Notes: generated by a model from the letters alone, not told the origin. A DNA stretch of 64,000 nt from Epiperipatus broadwayi (GCA_028023455.1 JAQFVV010012405.1:498001-562000); one strand, 5' to 3'. Counted from the first letter of the stretch, positions 47,633 to 60,860 are shown. Translations and numbers: made by a program.

Positions 47633-47935
47633 AGTTGTGATAACGTATATAGGGAAATATTTATAATATATGCTGGTCACCAATATATTGGAATAAGAAG
47701 TGTCAGTGATTGAAGCACAATCAAGTACATACAGTTGCAGTAATAGAAATATTATCATTGTAAGTCTGTTTATAGTCATATCTTCTATCATGTAGTGTTT
47801 AATTCAATGCCAAATTGTAAAGAAATAGTACCCCTTGCCAGATTTTTAAATCTAGATTTTATTTTATGCATACTCATTGTGCAGCTAATAATTGATAAAA
47901 ATATCAGCTATTTATAGTTTCTTCACTTATATATA
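47633..47935. repeat. direct repeat, copy 1
   Basis: Matches 52745-52965 in the same orientation: 'ctggtcaccaatatatt' (47671), 'aaattgtaaagaaat' (47812), and 'ctagattttattttatgcat' then 'actcattgtgcagctaataa' (47850). The two copies are about 5.05 kb apart and bracket the foldback element and copy 2 of the long repeat block. No LTR-type ends or coding capacity seen. A partial local duplication of its right edge continues to 48060. Confidence 0.75.
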
Positions 47936-48179
47936 TATATATATATTAGTAAAAAAAAATCAAACCACATATCATGTGACTAATTGATAAAAATATCAGC
48001 TACTTATAGTTTCTTCATATATATATATTAGTAAAAAAAACTCAAGTCATACACCATGTGACTTAATTTAAAAAGCTTGTATTACAAATGTAATATAATG
48101 AGCATGCTAATAGCTCTACACAAGCTTTTCTGATAAATGTCATAAGAGAAGGCATTTAAAAATCTCTGTCTAGAATTAT

Positions 48180-48245
48180 CCCTATCCCCAAACCAGTTTC
48201 AAGCTACTGTCTATCCTTAGTAAAGTGCTAGGGTATTCAGACACT
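48180..48245 (-). ncRNA. hammerhead-like motif, left arm (mutated core)
   Basis: Minus strand: CTAAGGA (48214-48220) in place of CUGANGA, AGACAGTAGCTT, GAAAC (48196-48200), TGGTTTGGGGATAGGG. The change of the core G (position 5) to A should abolish cleavage. Confidence 0.55.
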
Positions 48246-48574
48246 AGATCCAGAAAATCAGCTCATGCCCAGCATTTATCTAATACTTAACTATTAAGAA
48301 GAAAATCTGAAATTTTCAGACATCTATATGTCTTCAAATCCAACTAAATAACTTAAATAGGTATATGGGCTTGAAAAAACTTCATCCATGCCATATATTT
48401 CCAGCCTTATCAATATCAATGTCTTGAAAGACAAACCATAATAGTAAAAAAATCTAGTCATACATTTGAAGACATATAGATGTCTGACAATTTCACATTT
48501 TTTACTTAATAGTTAAGTATTAGATAAATACTGAGCTTGAGCTGGTATTTTGGACCTAGTGTCTGAATATCCTA

Positions 48575-48625
48575 GCACCTCACTGAGGATAGCCAGTAGC
48601 TTGAAACTGGTTTGGGGATAGGGAT
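48575..48625 (+). ncRNA. hammerhead-like motif, right arm (core intact)
   Basis: Stem I CCTCA (48578-48582), CTGAGGA (48583-48589), helix II AGC/GCT around CAGTA, GAAA (48603-48606), C15.2 and G16.2 with a 2-nt loop, triplet GTT with cleavage after 48612, then TGGGG pairing with the stem I strand (five pairs, one G.U). Helix III is so short that only a dimeric form is likely to fold well. Confidence 0.6.
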
Positions 48626-48991
48626 AATTCTAGATAAACATTTCTAAATGCTTTCTCTTGCAGTATTTATCAAAAAAGCTTGTTTAGAACTATTAGCATG
48701 CTCATTATATTACATTTGTAATACAAGCTTATTAAATTAAGTCACATGATATATGACTTGGATTTTTTTACTATTATAGTTTGGCTTTCAATGATTTGGC
48801 AATATTATATTGCTAAGGCTATAATTATATAGTGTATTTGAAGTATCTTCAAGTCCATTAGAGATTTTTAAGTTAGCTGGATTTGAAGACACGTAGATGT
48901 CTAAAATTTTTAATTTTTTTACTTAATAGTTAAGCATTAGATAAATAATGAGCTTGAGCTGGTATTTTGGATCTAGTATCTGAATATCCTA

Positions 48992-49040
48992 GTGCTTCAC
49001 TGAGGATAGTCAATTGCTTGAAACCAATTTGGGGATAAGA
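48992..49040 (+). ncRNA. hammerhead-like motif, third copy
   Basis: CTGAGGA (49000-49006), helix II AGT/GCT with a G.U, GAAA (49020-49023), then CCAATT and TGGGGATA. The 15.2-16.2 pair has become C-A. Decayed but recognisable. Confidence 0.5.
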
Positions 49041-49131
49041 ATAACTCTATATGGAGATTTTTAAATGCTTTCTCTTGCATCATTTACTGGAAAAGCTTAT
49101 TTAGTGCTATTAACATGCTCATTATATATAT

Positions 49132-51770
49132 ATATATATATTGTCCTGGTTTAGACATCATTTGGAAATAAAGCTGATCTGACTTTATAAGTTTTTTTTC
49201 AACCACACACTAAATAGTCATAATTTTTTAAAGAAGAAAGAAAACTATGTAATTGTTTTTTGTGTGTTTAAATTAATGTATAATAATAAATAAAAGTTCC
49301 CAGATTTATTATGTGTAATCCTTAGAATTCATGGGGAAAAAGTTGTGAAAGACATTACTACTTTTTTTTTTTTTGGAGATTAAAAATAAAGATTTGTAAA
49401 AAAGCTTTTTTGATTTAAGACAATATTAACTGTTCCAAAATGCAGCATAACACCTCTCACATTTCAGCATTTTTTGGCATTTTTCTTTGTCTCACACATC
49501 AACATAAAATATATGATAAAGTGATTATTATTTTTTAGAAAATAATAAATTTGACTTCATTTAATAGATATTTTTGTTTACTATTGAAATAAAATTTAAA
49601 TGTTCACATTTTGTTTGTGTAAATATTAAAAAAAATGAGATCGTAATCAAAACAAAGACTTTATATGTCATCGTTTTTAGAAAGATTATTTTCAGTTTAT
49701 AAAATCAATGAAATATTTTTTAATTCTTATTATTTTTAAACATTGAAATGAATAATTATTTATTTCTCTTATATGTAATGAATTATGCTTTAAACATTTA
49801 AATTTTTTGAATATTTATGGCAAAATTGGGATATTTTCTTACTCATAAATATAAAGTAGATTGTTTACATCAAAGATAGTTTTCTAATTTGCTTCAGGCC
49901 ATATTTATGTTAGGTGCTAATATAATGTTCTATTTTTGAAAATAAAGTATTTCAAATGAAAATTAGTTATTAATAATTTATATTTCTTGATATCTAATAA
50001 ATATAGTGCAAATTATTTTTAAAAAAATATCTAAAACCGTAATAAATTTGCAAATAAACACAATTTTGTGTCATTAGAAATGACAATGTCGTAAAATACC
50101 AAATGTTTTACAGCCTTGGCTTCAGACAATGGCTGAACATGTCAGGATGGGGCTTATTTCTATTGTAAAGCAGGAATTTTGAATTTCCCACCTTTTAGTG
50201 CAGAATTTTCAAAAAAAAATTTATTTTAATAAAATATACTATTTTACATGCATTTTAACGTATAATACTTACAAAAAAATTCAATAGGGGCGAATTGGCT
50301 AAAAGATGAAATAATTTGGTTCAGCTGCTTGTAAAGTTAATATTCTTAATGTGAAGGACTTTTGATCATTTTAACCAGAAAATAACTCTGTGGAATAGCA
50401 TAACAAAAGGGAGTGGATTAGAATGACATATTTAACTTAGGAATTATCAATACAGCTAAGATGAAAAATGTTTAATAGCTGAAAATCTCATTATCATAGG
50501 ATAAAATCTAATCAGTACCTTAGTCAAACCTCAAATTATATAGTATTCTGAAATTCCAGTTTTAAAAATATTTCCCTTTTACCTTCCATAACCACTGGAA
50601 ATAAACAATTAGTATTATCTGTCATCTTTTACATAACTTCTTTCTGTCTATTCATGAGCACAAAATCCAGAGGATAATTTAACAAAATAAATCTAGTAAA
50701 GCCTTAAATCTTAAAACTGTCTTATGGATCAATTTTTTAAAAAAGGTTTGCATCTAATTAGAATTTGATGTTATAGTAAGATAAATTAGCATCTAATTAG
50801 AATTTGATGTTATAGTAAGATAAATTTTATTTAAGTTAAAGGGCCTTTAATTAAAAAAATGATAATAACATTGATAGAAAATAACAGTTAATATTAATAT
50901 GTGAGTAATAATTTTAACATATTATTTTCCCTTTAAATACCTATTAATTTTATTTTATCTCTTATTAATATACTTTTTTTTCTTTAAGAACAATAAAGTA
51001 AATATAATTTAAAATTGATTTCTTATTCAGTTAATAATCAATAATTTTTTTTACTTTAATATCTATCTATCGATTAATTTATATTTTCCAGTCTTCATTT
51101 ATATTATTATAATTAGATAATAATTGGATGTAAGCATTTTGGAACTCATAAGTTAAATGCAATACAATTAATATTCTATTATGGATATATGCTCACTTAA
51201 ATATATATGTATATTTCATTTTCATTTTTTTTATGTATTGGATTCATCCCTAAGTAATAAATTTTGTTTTATTATATTTGTATTATTTTAAATGTCAATT
51301 TTTCTCTCATTCCAACCTATATCTCATAGTCCTTGTGATAAGTTGTCATGTTTTTTTGAACTAGTAGTGGGTAAACATAGAGCCTAAGCTCTAAGAAGGC
51401 AGGGAGGGAACCCAACCTACAGATGCTTCTCTTTTTAGAGATGGCACTTTAATCTGAAATATGGAAATTATGGTTAAAACATTAAATAATATCTATAGTA
51501 ACAAGGCATTGATTTTCTGTATTTAGACATGTTTGATTATAATGATGGTCAGAAAATATGGCTGGATAATCAGTGTGACCATCATTAGTTAGAATATTAA
51601 GTTGTAAAAACAATCTATTGTTTTCTTAACACCTTTAACTTCAAGGTTTATATCCTCAAACATTTTTATAAAAAATTATATATGTATATATATATATATT
51701 TTAAAAAGGTAACTAAAACAATAGATCCATTTTATTTAGTTCCCAGTATGGGATTTGAATAAATGTATTT
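49132..51770. repeat. long dispersed repeat block, copy 2
   Basis: The partner of 7228-10600. It begins just after a (TA)n run, as copy 1 does. The site corresponding to the 8511-9975 insertion lies near 51200, where only 'aaatatatatgtatattt' is present, so this copy is the unoccupied state. It has about 0.9 kb (49370-50330) that copy 1 lacks, and a 45-bp tandem duplication ('gcatctaattagaatttgat') near 50752-50825. No reading frame of interest. Confidence 0.75.
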
Positions 51771-51924
51771 ATCACTCTCTATTTTTGAGATAGACCTGTT
51801 TCATTTGGTAGCCTGAGTGTGGTTTGAATAAAATTATTTACTTGAGATAAATTTTATTCATTTGGTGCTAATCAAACTGATATATTTATTTAATGCCAAA
51901 ACATATATATATATGGACACAATC

Positions 51925-51927
51925 AAG

Positions 51928-51998
<71 letters not shown>

Positions 51999-52225
51999 TC
52001 AACCATTATCAATCCACTGCAGGATGAAGGTCTCTCCAAGTTTAATCCATCTTTTCAGATCTTTAGCTTCTCTTCTCCACATCACCCCTGCACACTTTCT
52101 TATTTCATCCATCCATCTCACATGTGGTCTCTTTCTGGGTCTTTTACAATCTCTTGGAATCCAGTTTAAAATTTCAATTGTCCATCTATTATCATCTCTT
52201 CTAGCAATATATATATATATATAAT
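51925..52225 (-). pseudogene. LINE 3' fragment embedded in (TA)n
   Basis: 51996-52208 is the reverse complement of about 15740-15953 of the intact LINE, with few differences and only a short 'catcaacc' remnant of the tail. Both sides are (TA)n tracts (about 51930-51995 and 52207-52222). The minus-strand frame includes RPHVRWMDEIRKC. The insertion appears to have landed inside a TA tract, which would hide any target-site duplication. Confidence 0.88.
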
Positions 52226-52491
52226 AGAAAGATAATAATTAGGGTTTAATTAATGAAATGAGAGAAGTTTGGCACTAGTAAATTAAATGAATAAGAATAT
52301 TATTAGATGTTAAGAGAGTAAAAGATAAGGTATGATAGATAGGCAAAAGTATAGATAATCATCAGATTAATTAAATGTGGTAGTGGCGAAGGCAGAGACA
52401 CTAAATTGGAAGATGCTGCATAATAAGGTTGTAGATTATGGTACTATTCTTTTTTAATTTTATGTGAATAATATAATAAATAAAATATTCC

Positions 52492-52700
52492 ATACTAATT
52501 TTAGGTGGACAATAGATGTTTTCAAATAATAAATAATAGGATTATGAGATTGAAATTAAAGCAAATGGAAACAGATTTAAATACTGAGAAATTGTCTTTG
52601 CAAGAAATTGAACAACTAACAAAGTTAGAACTTGAAAACAGAGAAGACCAATCTATAGGGGCAACATTGCTGGTAATAGATTTATAAATGCTGTACAATT
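52492..52700 (+). other. short Lys/Glu-rich frame after a splice-acceptor-like site
   Basis: 'tactaattttag' (to 52504) resembles an intron end. From 52505 an open frame of 60 codons contains RIMRLKLKQMETDL and QEIEQLTKLELEN, a pattern of leucines and charges compatible with a coiled coil. I recognise no family, there is no downstream exon evidence and the frame is short. It could be chance or the remnant of a retroelement or host exon. Confidence 0.15.
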
Positions 52701-52744
52701 TGGAAAGCCAACAAAAAAATGGATTGTAATTCCAAGATATGCCA

Positions 52745-52965
52745 TAAAGCCAATATAACGTGTATAAAAAAATATTTATAGTATGCACTGGTCGCCAATA
52801 TATTAATATGACTATCATTTAGTTTTTAATTTAATAAGCAAATTGTAAAGAAATTGTGCACACTGCACAGATTTTTAAACCTAGATTTTATTTTATGCAT
52901 ACTCATTGTGCAGCTAATAATTGATAAGGATATCAATTTTTATGGTTTCAATTATAAATATATTG
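52745..52965. repeat. direct repeat, copy 2
   Basis: The partner of 47633-47935: 'ctggtcgccaatatatt' (52788), 'aaattgtaaagaaat' (52844), and 'ctagattttattttatgcat' then 'actcattgtgcagctaataa' (52883). Confidence 0.75.
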
Positions 52966-52969
52966 TTTT

Positions 52970-53885
52970 CATCCCGTAGGAAGAACAGATATGGGTAATA
53001 ATAGAAAAAAACACTTGCAGAAAGTTTTTATTATATATAATGCAAGGCCTGATAAATACTTAGGCTGCATTTAATATAACAGTTTTAAGTATCTCAGCCT
53101 GATTTTCATTATAATATATTTATAAATTTATTGTCAGAAAATGTTATTAAAATTTTTTTATTCTGAAACACTTTAATAGTTTTTACAATGTTTTTTTTTT
53201 CATATTATAATAATCAATCTCTAAGGCAGTATAATAACATTTTAAAATGTCACTACTCACACAGACACACACTTTGTTTAGCTAATAAGTTTTGCGATGT
53301 AGTTAAATGTTGCTAAGTTGAGGTTCAAATTATAAAGTTATTTTATAGCTTTATAATTTGAATTGAGTTTGTAACAAAATAAAATTACTGTTTTGTATAT
53401 ATTTTTATTACTTATTTTCAAATCAATAATTAGATGATATTTAAACAAAATTGTGCTAAAATTGTTTGGCTCTTAGTTAATTTAATGCTACAATATAATA
53501 TTACATTATCATTTTTATATAGCTTAGAAAATAATACTATTTAAGTGCAATTCTTTTTAGAAAAAGTTTTAAGAAAGTTAAAAAAGATTATAACACTACA
53601 AATTAATACTAATTAATAACTTGTACAAGATTGTACAAAAAGCTAATATTCTTATCTCCCCCCCCCCCATTTTTTATTTGATTTTTTTTTCTGATATAGT
53701 TATTGTTTTATTTCAATATACAGTCAGTTGGGAGTCTATCACAAATTTAAAATTCTCAGATAGAATAACTTTATTACATTAGTTCAGTATAATCTCATAA
53801 GTATTTATAACCAACACAACATGATTTGATTTTTTCATCTTACTACCATGTATAAGCAATAGTAGTTTTCCTTCTATTTTATCCC
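52970..53885. other. no gene supported
   Basis: A C-run lies at about 53658. The stretch 53280-53335 ('gctaagttgaggttcaaatt') resembles the right end of the 2640-3595 element, but no left end was found. Confidence 0.4.
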
Positions 53886-53889
53886 AGTC

Positions 53890-54040
53890 TATTGTAAACT
53901 GGAGAAATCATTCCTCATGAATGAAAGAAAAAGGCAGAAACTAGTTTGGAGATGATTCCATTTCTATCATCTGATATCCACTGATTACTCAAGCCCATAA
54001 TAGATAGATGTCAAATTGAAAGAGAACTGCTCTTCCAGCC
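53890..54040 (+). repeat. relic of the hammerhead-like family
   Basis: 'gcagaaactagtttggagat' (about 53936) is the family core GAAAC plus TAGTTTGGGGAT with one change, preceded by a mutated 'tcatgaatga' where CACTGATGA is expected. It is followed by 'gattactcaagcccataata', which parallels 30105-30125. Not a functional ribozyme. Confidence 0.5.
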
Positions 54041-54044
54041 AAAA

Positions 54045-57000
54045 AATATCCAAATTAGCTATGATGAATTTAGTGATATAACATTGAACTAAAGTACAAT
54101 GATCTAAAAAGAAATTTCTTCAATGGTAGCATTTTCTCAAAACTTTCACTGATAGATAATAGGATGATATAATGACAGATATTTTTTAAAACTTTCAGAT
54201 TATATATACCCAATACATAATAAGTCTTTTTGATCTAGAATTTAGAACTTTACAGACCAGTCATATTCAAGTAGGATATAGGCATTGAATAATGAAAATA
54301 AGGAGTGTGATATGATTATTACAACTTTTTACTGTATTCACTAAAGCAATAATCTTCCAAGATATTTCATAAAATGAGAATTTAAACTTTTTAAAAGAGT
54401 AAAGAGAAATAGGTAAATGAATTTATTGACCTTAGCATTATTAGCTCATGATCTTTCAATTTTTAAAAAAATCAATCATTCAAAGAAAAAATAAATAAAT
54501 AAATAAATAAAACTTAGCAAGTGATTATTTTTAAAGTTTTGTATCTATTGTTAGTTTGTTTGCTTCAAAAAAAAAAAAAAAAATCCAACATTTTTTGGAA
54601 TGGTTTAGTTTGCTTTCTCTAAGGCAAATATTGATAAATAATTTATTGTATTGTAAACTTTCATATTATGCTATTTATACATATTTTGTTCCTACTCTGA
54701 TATTACTGTCAAATAGTTTAGAATATAAAAATTATTTTATAGTACAATTACTAATAAATAAGACAATATTAATATTATATATTATTTGAAAACATTGGAA
54801 ATATTAAATGCAACTTTAATGCACTTGTAGTTGAATGCACTATTTTGAATGTTGTTTTTTTTTTCAAAATTTGCAATATTAGTATTGAGTTTAATTTATT
54901 GAATTTCAGTGATAGAATTATTAGAATTATTTATAATGTAATTTTCCCACTCTTAAATACATTGAAGAGACAAAGAAAATTAAAAAAAAACAAACAAACA
55001 TATCAGTTCTATTAGTTTATATGTTACAGATTCAGGTTTGTTTGTTTTTTACATTTTGCAAACAAAAAATATCACAAAAGTAATTGAATTTGTTCTGAAA
55101 GTGATTTTAACAAGAATTTATTTTAATATAAACTATTTAAATTTTTTCTAGCCTTTTTTGTTTGTTTTATTGATGAGATTTCATTAAAATCATATCACCA
55201 GAAAATATTATTTTAAATCTTAGCAGAATATTATCCATGTGATTACAAGGAATCAGTAGCATCTTGACAGTGCTAAATAATAGTAACATTATTACTACTA
55301 TTACTACTGTTACTGCTACTGCTGGTGCTGCTAACAATAATAATATTAATAAATTGTGATTTGAATTGCTCAATACATGGAAGGAATTATGCTATGTTAG
55401 AGAATAATATGTCATTGAATTTCCATGTTGTATTCTTATTAAAATAGTTAAGATATAAAAATCTTATTGTAATAGTTAAAATTATCTGATAAATATGGTG
55501 CATAATGCATTTGAACATGTAATGGAATGATATTAATTTATTATGATTTATAAGTGAATTTTAACTAATATAGAGACCAAATAAGTAATATACATTCATT
55601 TAATACTCTAATGAAATCACATTTTTATTGTAACAGCTATGTTTCAAGTGATATTTTCAGACATTATGTCTAATATCTTTTATATGTTCAATAATTGTGA
55701 GATTGAGTTAGCCAAAGGAATATTTGGTTTTTGTAAGAAGTTATTGGAAGTCTTGCCAATGGATGATAATGCCACTATGTCACAACAATTTTCTACACCT
55801 CATGTCTTGCTGCAGAAATGTTCCATCTATAATACTTAAGTACTGCAAAACAATATAACACAAATGTATTTTTATATTGTCATAACAAAATGATTAAGTC
55901 ATTACAGATCCATATTACTCAATTAGAACATCACAATATTTACAATTATATATATAATTTTACAGCAGGAAGCATTTATTACAATCAAGATGCTATTGCG
56001 CCAAGTCCCAAACATAGTAAATACTAGATCAGAATAGACTTGAATCATATTAATATTAAAAAGATTTCATTTTATTTATTTCAAAATGTAAAAGGTGAAA
56101 CATACTTATATTAAATGTAATGTTCTATAATTATTAATTATGTAATTGGTTAAAAAGAGTATCTATATTTGGTAATTAATTTTCATGCGATAATTCATTA
56201 TTAAAGTATATTTCAAATTAGATCATTTTTCAGAAATTGTCATTTGTTGATAATAATTTACATAATACGTAGCCTAACTTTTCTACAAAATTCAGCATAG
56301 ACACACTCCCACGAAGCAAAATATGTTAAATTCTCATATTGAAATAAAATAGCAGTAAAAATCCTCTGGTCAAAAAATCATTCTCGGGAGTTCTCTTTAA
56401 CAACGTAATGTATTCTAATATATTAATAATTTTAGATTACCAGAAAAACTCTAATAAGCTCTTTATATCATTAAGATGAAAAACATACTTGTGCAAAAAA
56501 AAAAAAAAAACAATAATTAAGTGAACTAATGAAAAATAATTATAAAATAATGTTACTTCATTATTATTATTTATTTAACAAATTTAAATTTAAATGCTTT
56601 AATCAGTATTAAATGGTATAATGCCAGTAAAATAATTAAAAATAAATCTTTAGCAGTTAAAAAAAGAAATCAAAAGATGCCTTCAGTTATAATTTTATTA
56701 AAATAAGAAAAGTGCTTTTTAATTATTGAATTTGTCATCTGTTTATTTTTGATATTGTTTACTCTGGAATGTTTTTCAATATTGATGCAAAGTTTATTTT
56801 TTCTCCCCATTCTTGATTTAAATTGTAAACAAATAAAAAAAAAAAAGATGAATAACATTTCAACATGTCAAAATCAAATTAAAACTTAACCTCTTGATTA
56901 CCATACCGATAGTTCAGGCTGATATTGTCTGCAATTTGAATGTTTGACTAAGAAAGATGAAAACTTATAATAAATATAGTTAACTGTCAAACAAACAAAA

Positions 57001-60000
57001 AAGCTAACTTATTCTTAGAAACTCGAGTTAAATCGTGCTTGTGTTAACTCAACTCGGAAAAAAAAAAAAGGAAAACTAATCTTTAAAAAAAAAATGAATT
57101 GGAAGAACATGCTTAAACAGGTTTCAGTTTTAATAAAATAATAAACTATTATTATGGCTAAATAAATAAAAAGAATAAGGGAAGAATATTTTCAGTGAAA
57201 AAACAAACAAACAAACATTAGGTATATACTATACAATATAAACAGTCTATCAAAAAGAAAGCGAAAAAAAAAAAAAAATAGAAATTTTGAGAAATGATCT
57301 TAAAGAAAAATAAAAGATTAGTTCGGAAAATTAGATTAAATATAATAAGTGAAAAAAAAAAAAAAACGAATGGAAGAATCTTGATAGATATATTACAATC
57401 AACTTTATACGATAACAGAAAGTAAAAAGTTAAAATTAATAATGATCCTTAAAAATCTAATTATTGAGAGAATTTCAAGATGAGAGAAATAAATCTGGAA
57501 AAGTGATCATGGTTGATAAATATATTTTTAGGTAAATGATCTGTAACATATAGATTCACCTGCATAAAGCATACAACAATATATGGTTTTATTATCTTTA
57601 AAAAAAATTTTTTTATTATTGAAAGGAAGTTATTTTAAATATTTATTACATAATAGATATGGAAAGTTAATCAGAGCAAGCAAGCATTTTATGCCAGCAT
57701 CGACGTATGAACTAATCCAAAATGAAACTTCTTATCAAATTTTCCAGTTCTTTTTCTGTTAACTTATTGTAACTTGTTTTAAATCTTTTGATTTTATATA
57801 TATTAGTATGATATTTATTCTTTGAAAATTAATTCGCTGGAAGTAACTATTGATCTGGGATATATCTTTCAGATCTACGGTTACTTTTTAAAAAATATTG
57901 TTACATATATTGGTGTGTACATTCAAAATTATGGCTTTTTGTGCATCTATCTATGACTAATATTAAACCATAATAGATATCCCTTTGGATATAGTACCTA
58001 TTTCATAAGTATGTTAAGACATTTGATAGTAAATTTACCTAACCTCTTAAGTCATTGTTGATACAATTGTAAAAGTAATTTCTAGATTGTAACTGGAAAT
58101 AAATAAATAAAAGAATCATGTACTTTATCATATAAATTTTTTGCATTTCGCCATACTCGCATGAATATATCTTTCGCTGTAACTTTTTTTGATACAAACT
58201 TTACATTTTTATATTTTTTTGTTTAATAATTTTCAGAATGTAACTGAATTAAATATTAAGTCGTGTATTTTATTATATAAGTGTAGTAGAGGCAAATATG
58301 TAGAGTTTTTATTTACTTATTTATTTTATTTTGGTACCTATTATTAAGAAATATATATCTTGAATAAATTCGATCTCCGATGAAATTTTTTTGAGCATGA
58401 CCTCCACTCTGTAAACTATTTTTATGAACTAATTCCTTATAAAATGTTTTATTTCTTGTAAAACTTCAAATTATGAAACCTTACTTATTATAATAATGCA
58501 AATGATATTTATCGTCGTCGTTATTTGTAACAAATAATTCATTAGAAAGTGCTTTAATTCTATTAATGGAAGAAAGAAGAAAGGCTACTTAATTTCTTTG
58601 TTAATTTATGAAATGGGATGTTATATACTATACATTATTTTTTAAAACTAAAAACATGTATAAATACGTAAATATTCTATTTGATTTTTTTCATTATGTA
58701 TGGTATAAATTCTCTTAGGTATAATAAACTATAGTAAATTTTGTTTTTAAAATAAATGATTTACCTTCCAAGGACAATTTAGTATGACTAATACTGGATA
58801 AACATAACCTTGACAAATAGAGAACTAAATTCCCCTGAGAGGTGGATGAGAGAAGTAAACATTAGAGCATTAACATTAAATCTCAATAAAAAGATTTAAA
58901 ACAATCAGTTATTTATGTAATTGAATTGATACAGTTTTTAATAAAATAAGTTATAAAATGAAGATCTATTAATTAATGTTTTCATTAAGATTATTATCTG
59001 TACCTATAAGCTAGAAAAAGCACTAAACAACTTTTTAAATAATATTTTTTTAGATATGTGTAAAATTTATGCAGACTAAATTATTGAACAACCTATTTTA
59101 CTTTTAAGCCCGATTTCAAAAACTACAATATATATATAAATAACTTTTTTTTGGTGCAATGACAGATAAAGTATAAATGAGATTAAAATTTGTAAGTAAG
59201 AATTAGTGAAAGTATATACGTATAATATTTTTATACCCGAATAGATGGAATATAGAGTAAATCCAATAACAGATAAATTAATCCAAAGTTTGTATACAAG
59301 AAAATACGAGGGATACATATTATGAAAAAAAAAAAAGCTTAAGTATCATATAAAATTTTAATAAAATAAATATACATGTATATAGGAATTGGATATACTT
59401 TAGGTATTTAAGAATAAATCTGAAAATCATTATTGAGAAAAGTAGTCCAAATAATAGCCGGGGCATTTAAAAAGAAAAAGAAATTGATAGCTGTTCATAT
59501 AAGCAATTGAAAGCAAGGCTTTCTAAGAAAATATTCATACTTTCTAGAGCATCTTAGAAAAGTATATGAAAAAAATGAGTTAAATATTAGTTTTATTATT
59601 GACAGAATAATAATCTTATAAAACAATTTAGAAAGTAAATTAAATAAGATAGAGAATTAAATTATAAGGTATTTGAAAAATCATGAATAAATAAAAATTT
59701 GAAAATATTTATTTAAAAACATGACTGTATTGACTAATATAAAAATAGATAGGAATTAAAAAGATCTCTTAATAAGTTTGTGTTAATAGTATTAAATTTA
59801 ATAGGCAACTCTGTAATTAGCAGTTTTAATAATTTGGCTCACATCTGAAATAAAGTTAACAGAATAATTACAAAGTTGAATTAGCTTGTCATTTTAACTA
59901 ATGTTCAAAAAAAAAATCTACATTGTTTTGAATTAATTTTAGTCAAATAAATGCCCATAATACTTGATGATATTAAGTCATTAATATATACAAAAATCTT

Positions 60001-60220
60001 TGGTATAGTTTTTATGATTTAGAAGTTACTAGGTAGTGCTTTTCCAGACTAGTTGGGTGTCATTTCAGCTCCTAATAATCTCAAATATTTATACTGATTT
60101 ATTTACAAGAAGATGTGAAAATTATATTAGTGTATAGAACTAATTTTATATTAAAAGGTAAGGTCTTTTCAGGGTTAAATGTAAATTTAAAATAATATTG
60201 AGATATTAGATTTTGAAAAT
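54045..60220. other. no gene supported
   Basis: Long AT-rich stretch with an (AAAT)n run at 54485-54512, several poly-A/T tracts and a few short frames (for example 55639-55839, 66 codons) without motifs. Nothing matched the repeat families elsewhere. Confidence 0.5.
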
Positions 60221-60224
60221 TTAA

Positions 60225-60860
60225 GTTTCCAAAATGTCTGACATTCATGCTCTTTCTATTAATAATCATAGTAATTTTGGGGGGAAATTTTTTTTTTTCT
60301 CCAAAACCTAAGCCTTTTGTTAAGAATATTATTGAAAAGAAAATTGATTCTAGGATGTCTACTGTTCTATCCGAAATTATTCAAAATAAAGCTTACTCCA
60401 CTGCAATTAGTCACAAGTCCTTTGAAGATAAATCGTTAATTGCCTGTATAATGAATTTATTACTGAAAATATTCAAAAATTTAAACCTTCATATGCAAGT
60501 TTTTTTTTTGTTTAAAAAAAAATAAAAATGACAAAGATTTTGAAATGATTAAATTAAATGAACAAAATATTTGTGATATTTTTAATCTAGATATTAAGAA
60601 CAAAATTTGTCAGATTTAAAGGAACTTAATTCAAATAACTACTGAAAATTACAAAAATGTAACTGACAGATTTAATTTTACAGTACCAATGTTGGTCCTA
60701 AAATTTTTCCAAAAATTTAAGAATGACTAAATTCTGATTTTAACTGTAAAAGATTCTAACATATCAATAATGTAATTTCCCACAGATGAGTACTATAATT
60801 TACTAACTCAAAAGAATCTGTGGAATATATTATATTAAATTTTAGACAATCCAAATAATT
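60225..60860 (+). pseudogene. possible Penelope-like element N-terminal relic
   Basis: Plus-strand readings give LSINNHSNFGGKFFFSPKPK, then IIEKKIDSRM and, after frameshifts, LILTVKDSN followed by TDEYYNLLTQ (about 60736-60815). PLE proteins have a loosely similar N-terminal 'L..NFGPKFS.SP.P' segment and, just before the RT core, an 'I.KADKGN..V.M...DYY.K' segment. No RT core or endonuclease follows. The 60247-60525 frame is part of this. The match is suggestive only. Confidence 0.35.

Larger units (their letters stand above)
48029..49125. mobile_element. foldback element with hammerhead motifs in each arm
   Basis: The left arm 48029-48345 and right arm 48453-48776 are inverted copies with roughly one change per ten bases by eye, separated by about 107 bp. 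A third, truncated copy of the right arm (48880-49110) follows in direct orientation and runs into (TA)n and the long repeat block. Each arm contains a hammerhead-like motif and the phrase 'agacatctatatgtcttcaa', which is also in the 414-bp unit at 8.5 kb ('agacacctaaatgtcttcaa'). The two are therefore distant members of one family. No protein is encoded. Confidence 0.78.

Noticed and set aside
47633-52965. LTR retrotransposon
   Set aside because: The direct repeats lack TG...CA ends, a primer-binding site, a polypurine tract or any gag-pol reading.
53280-53335. Second copy of the 2640-3595 TIR element
   Set aside because: Only about 20 bp of one end resembles it and no matching left end was found.
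55639-55839. 66-codon frame with mixed composition
   Set aside because: No recognised motif, no splice or promoter context, and its length is within chance expectation.
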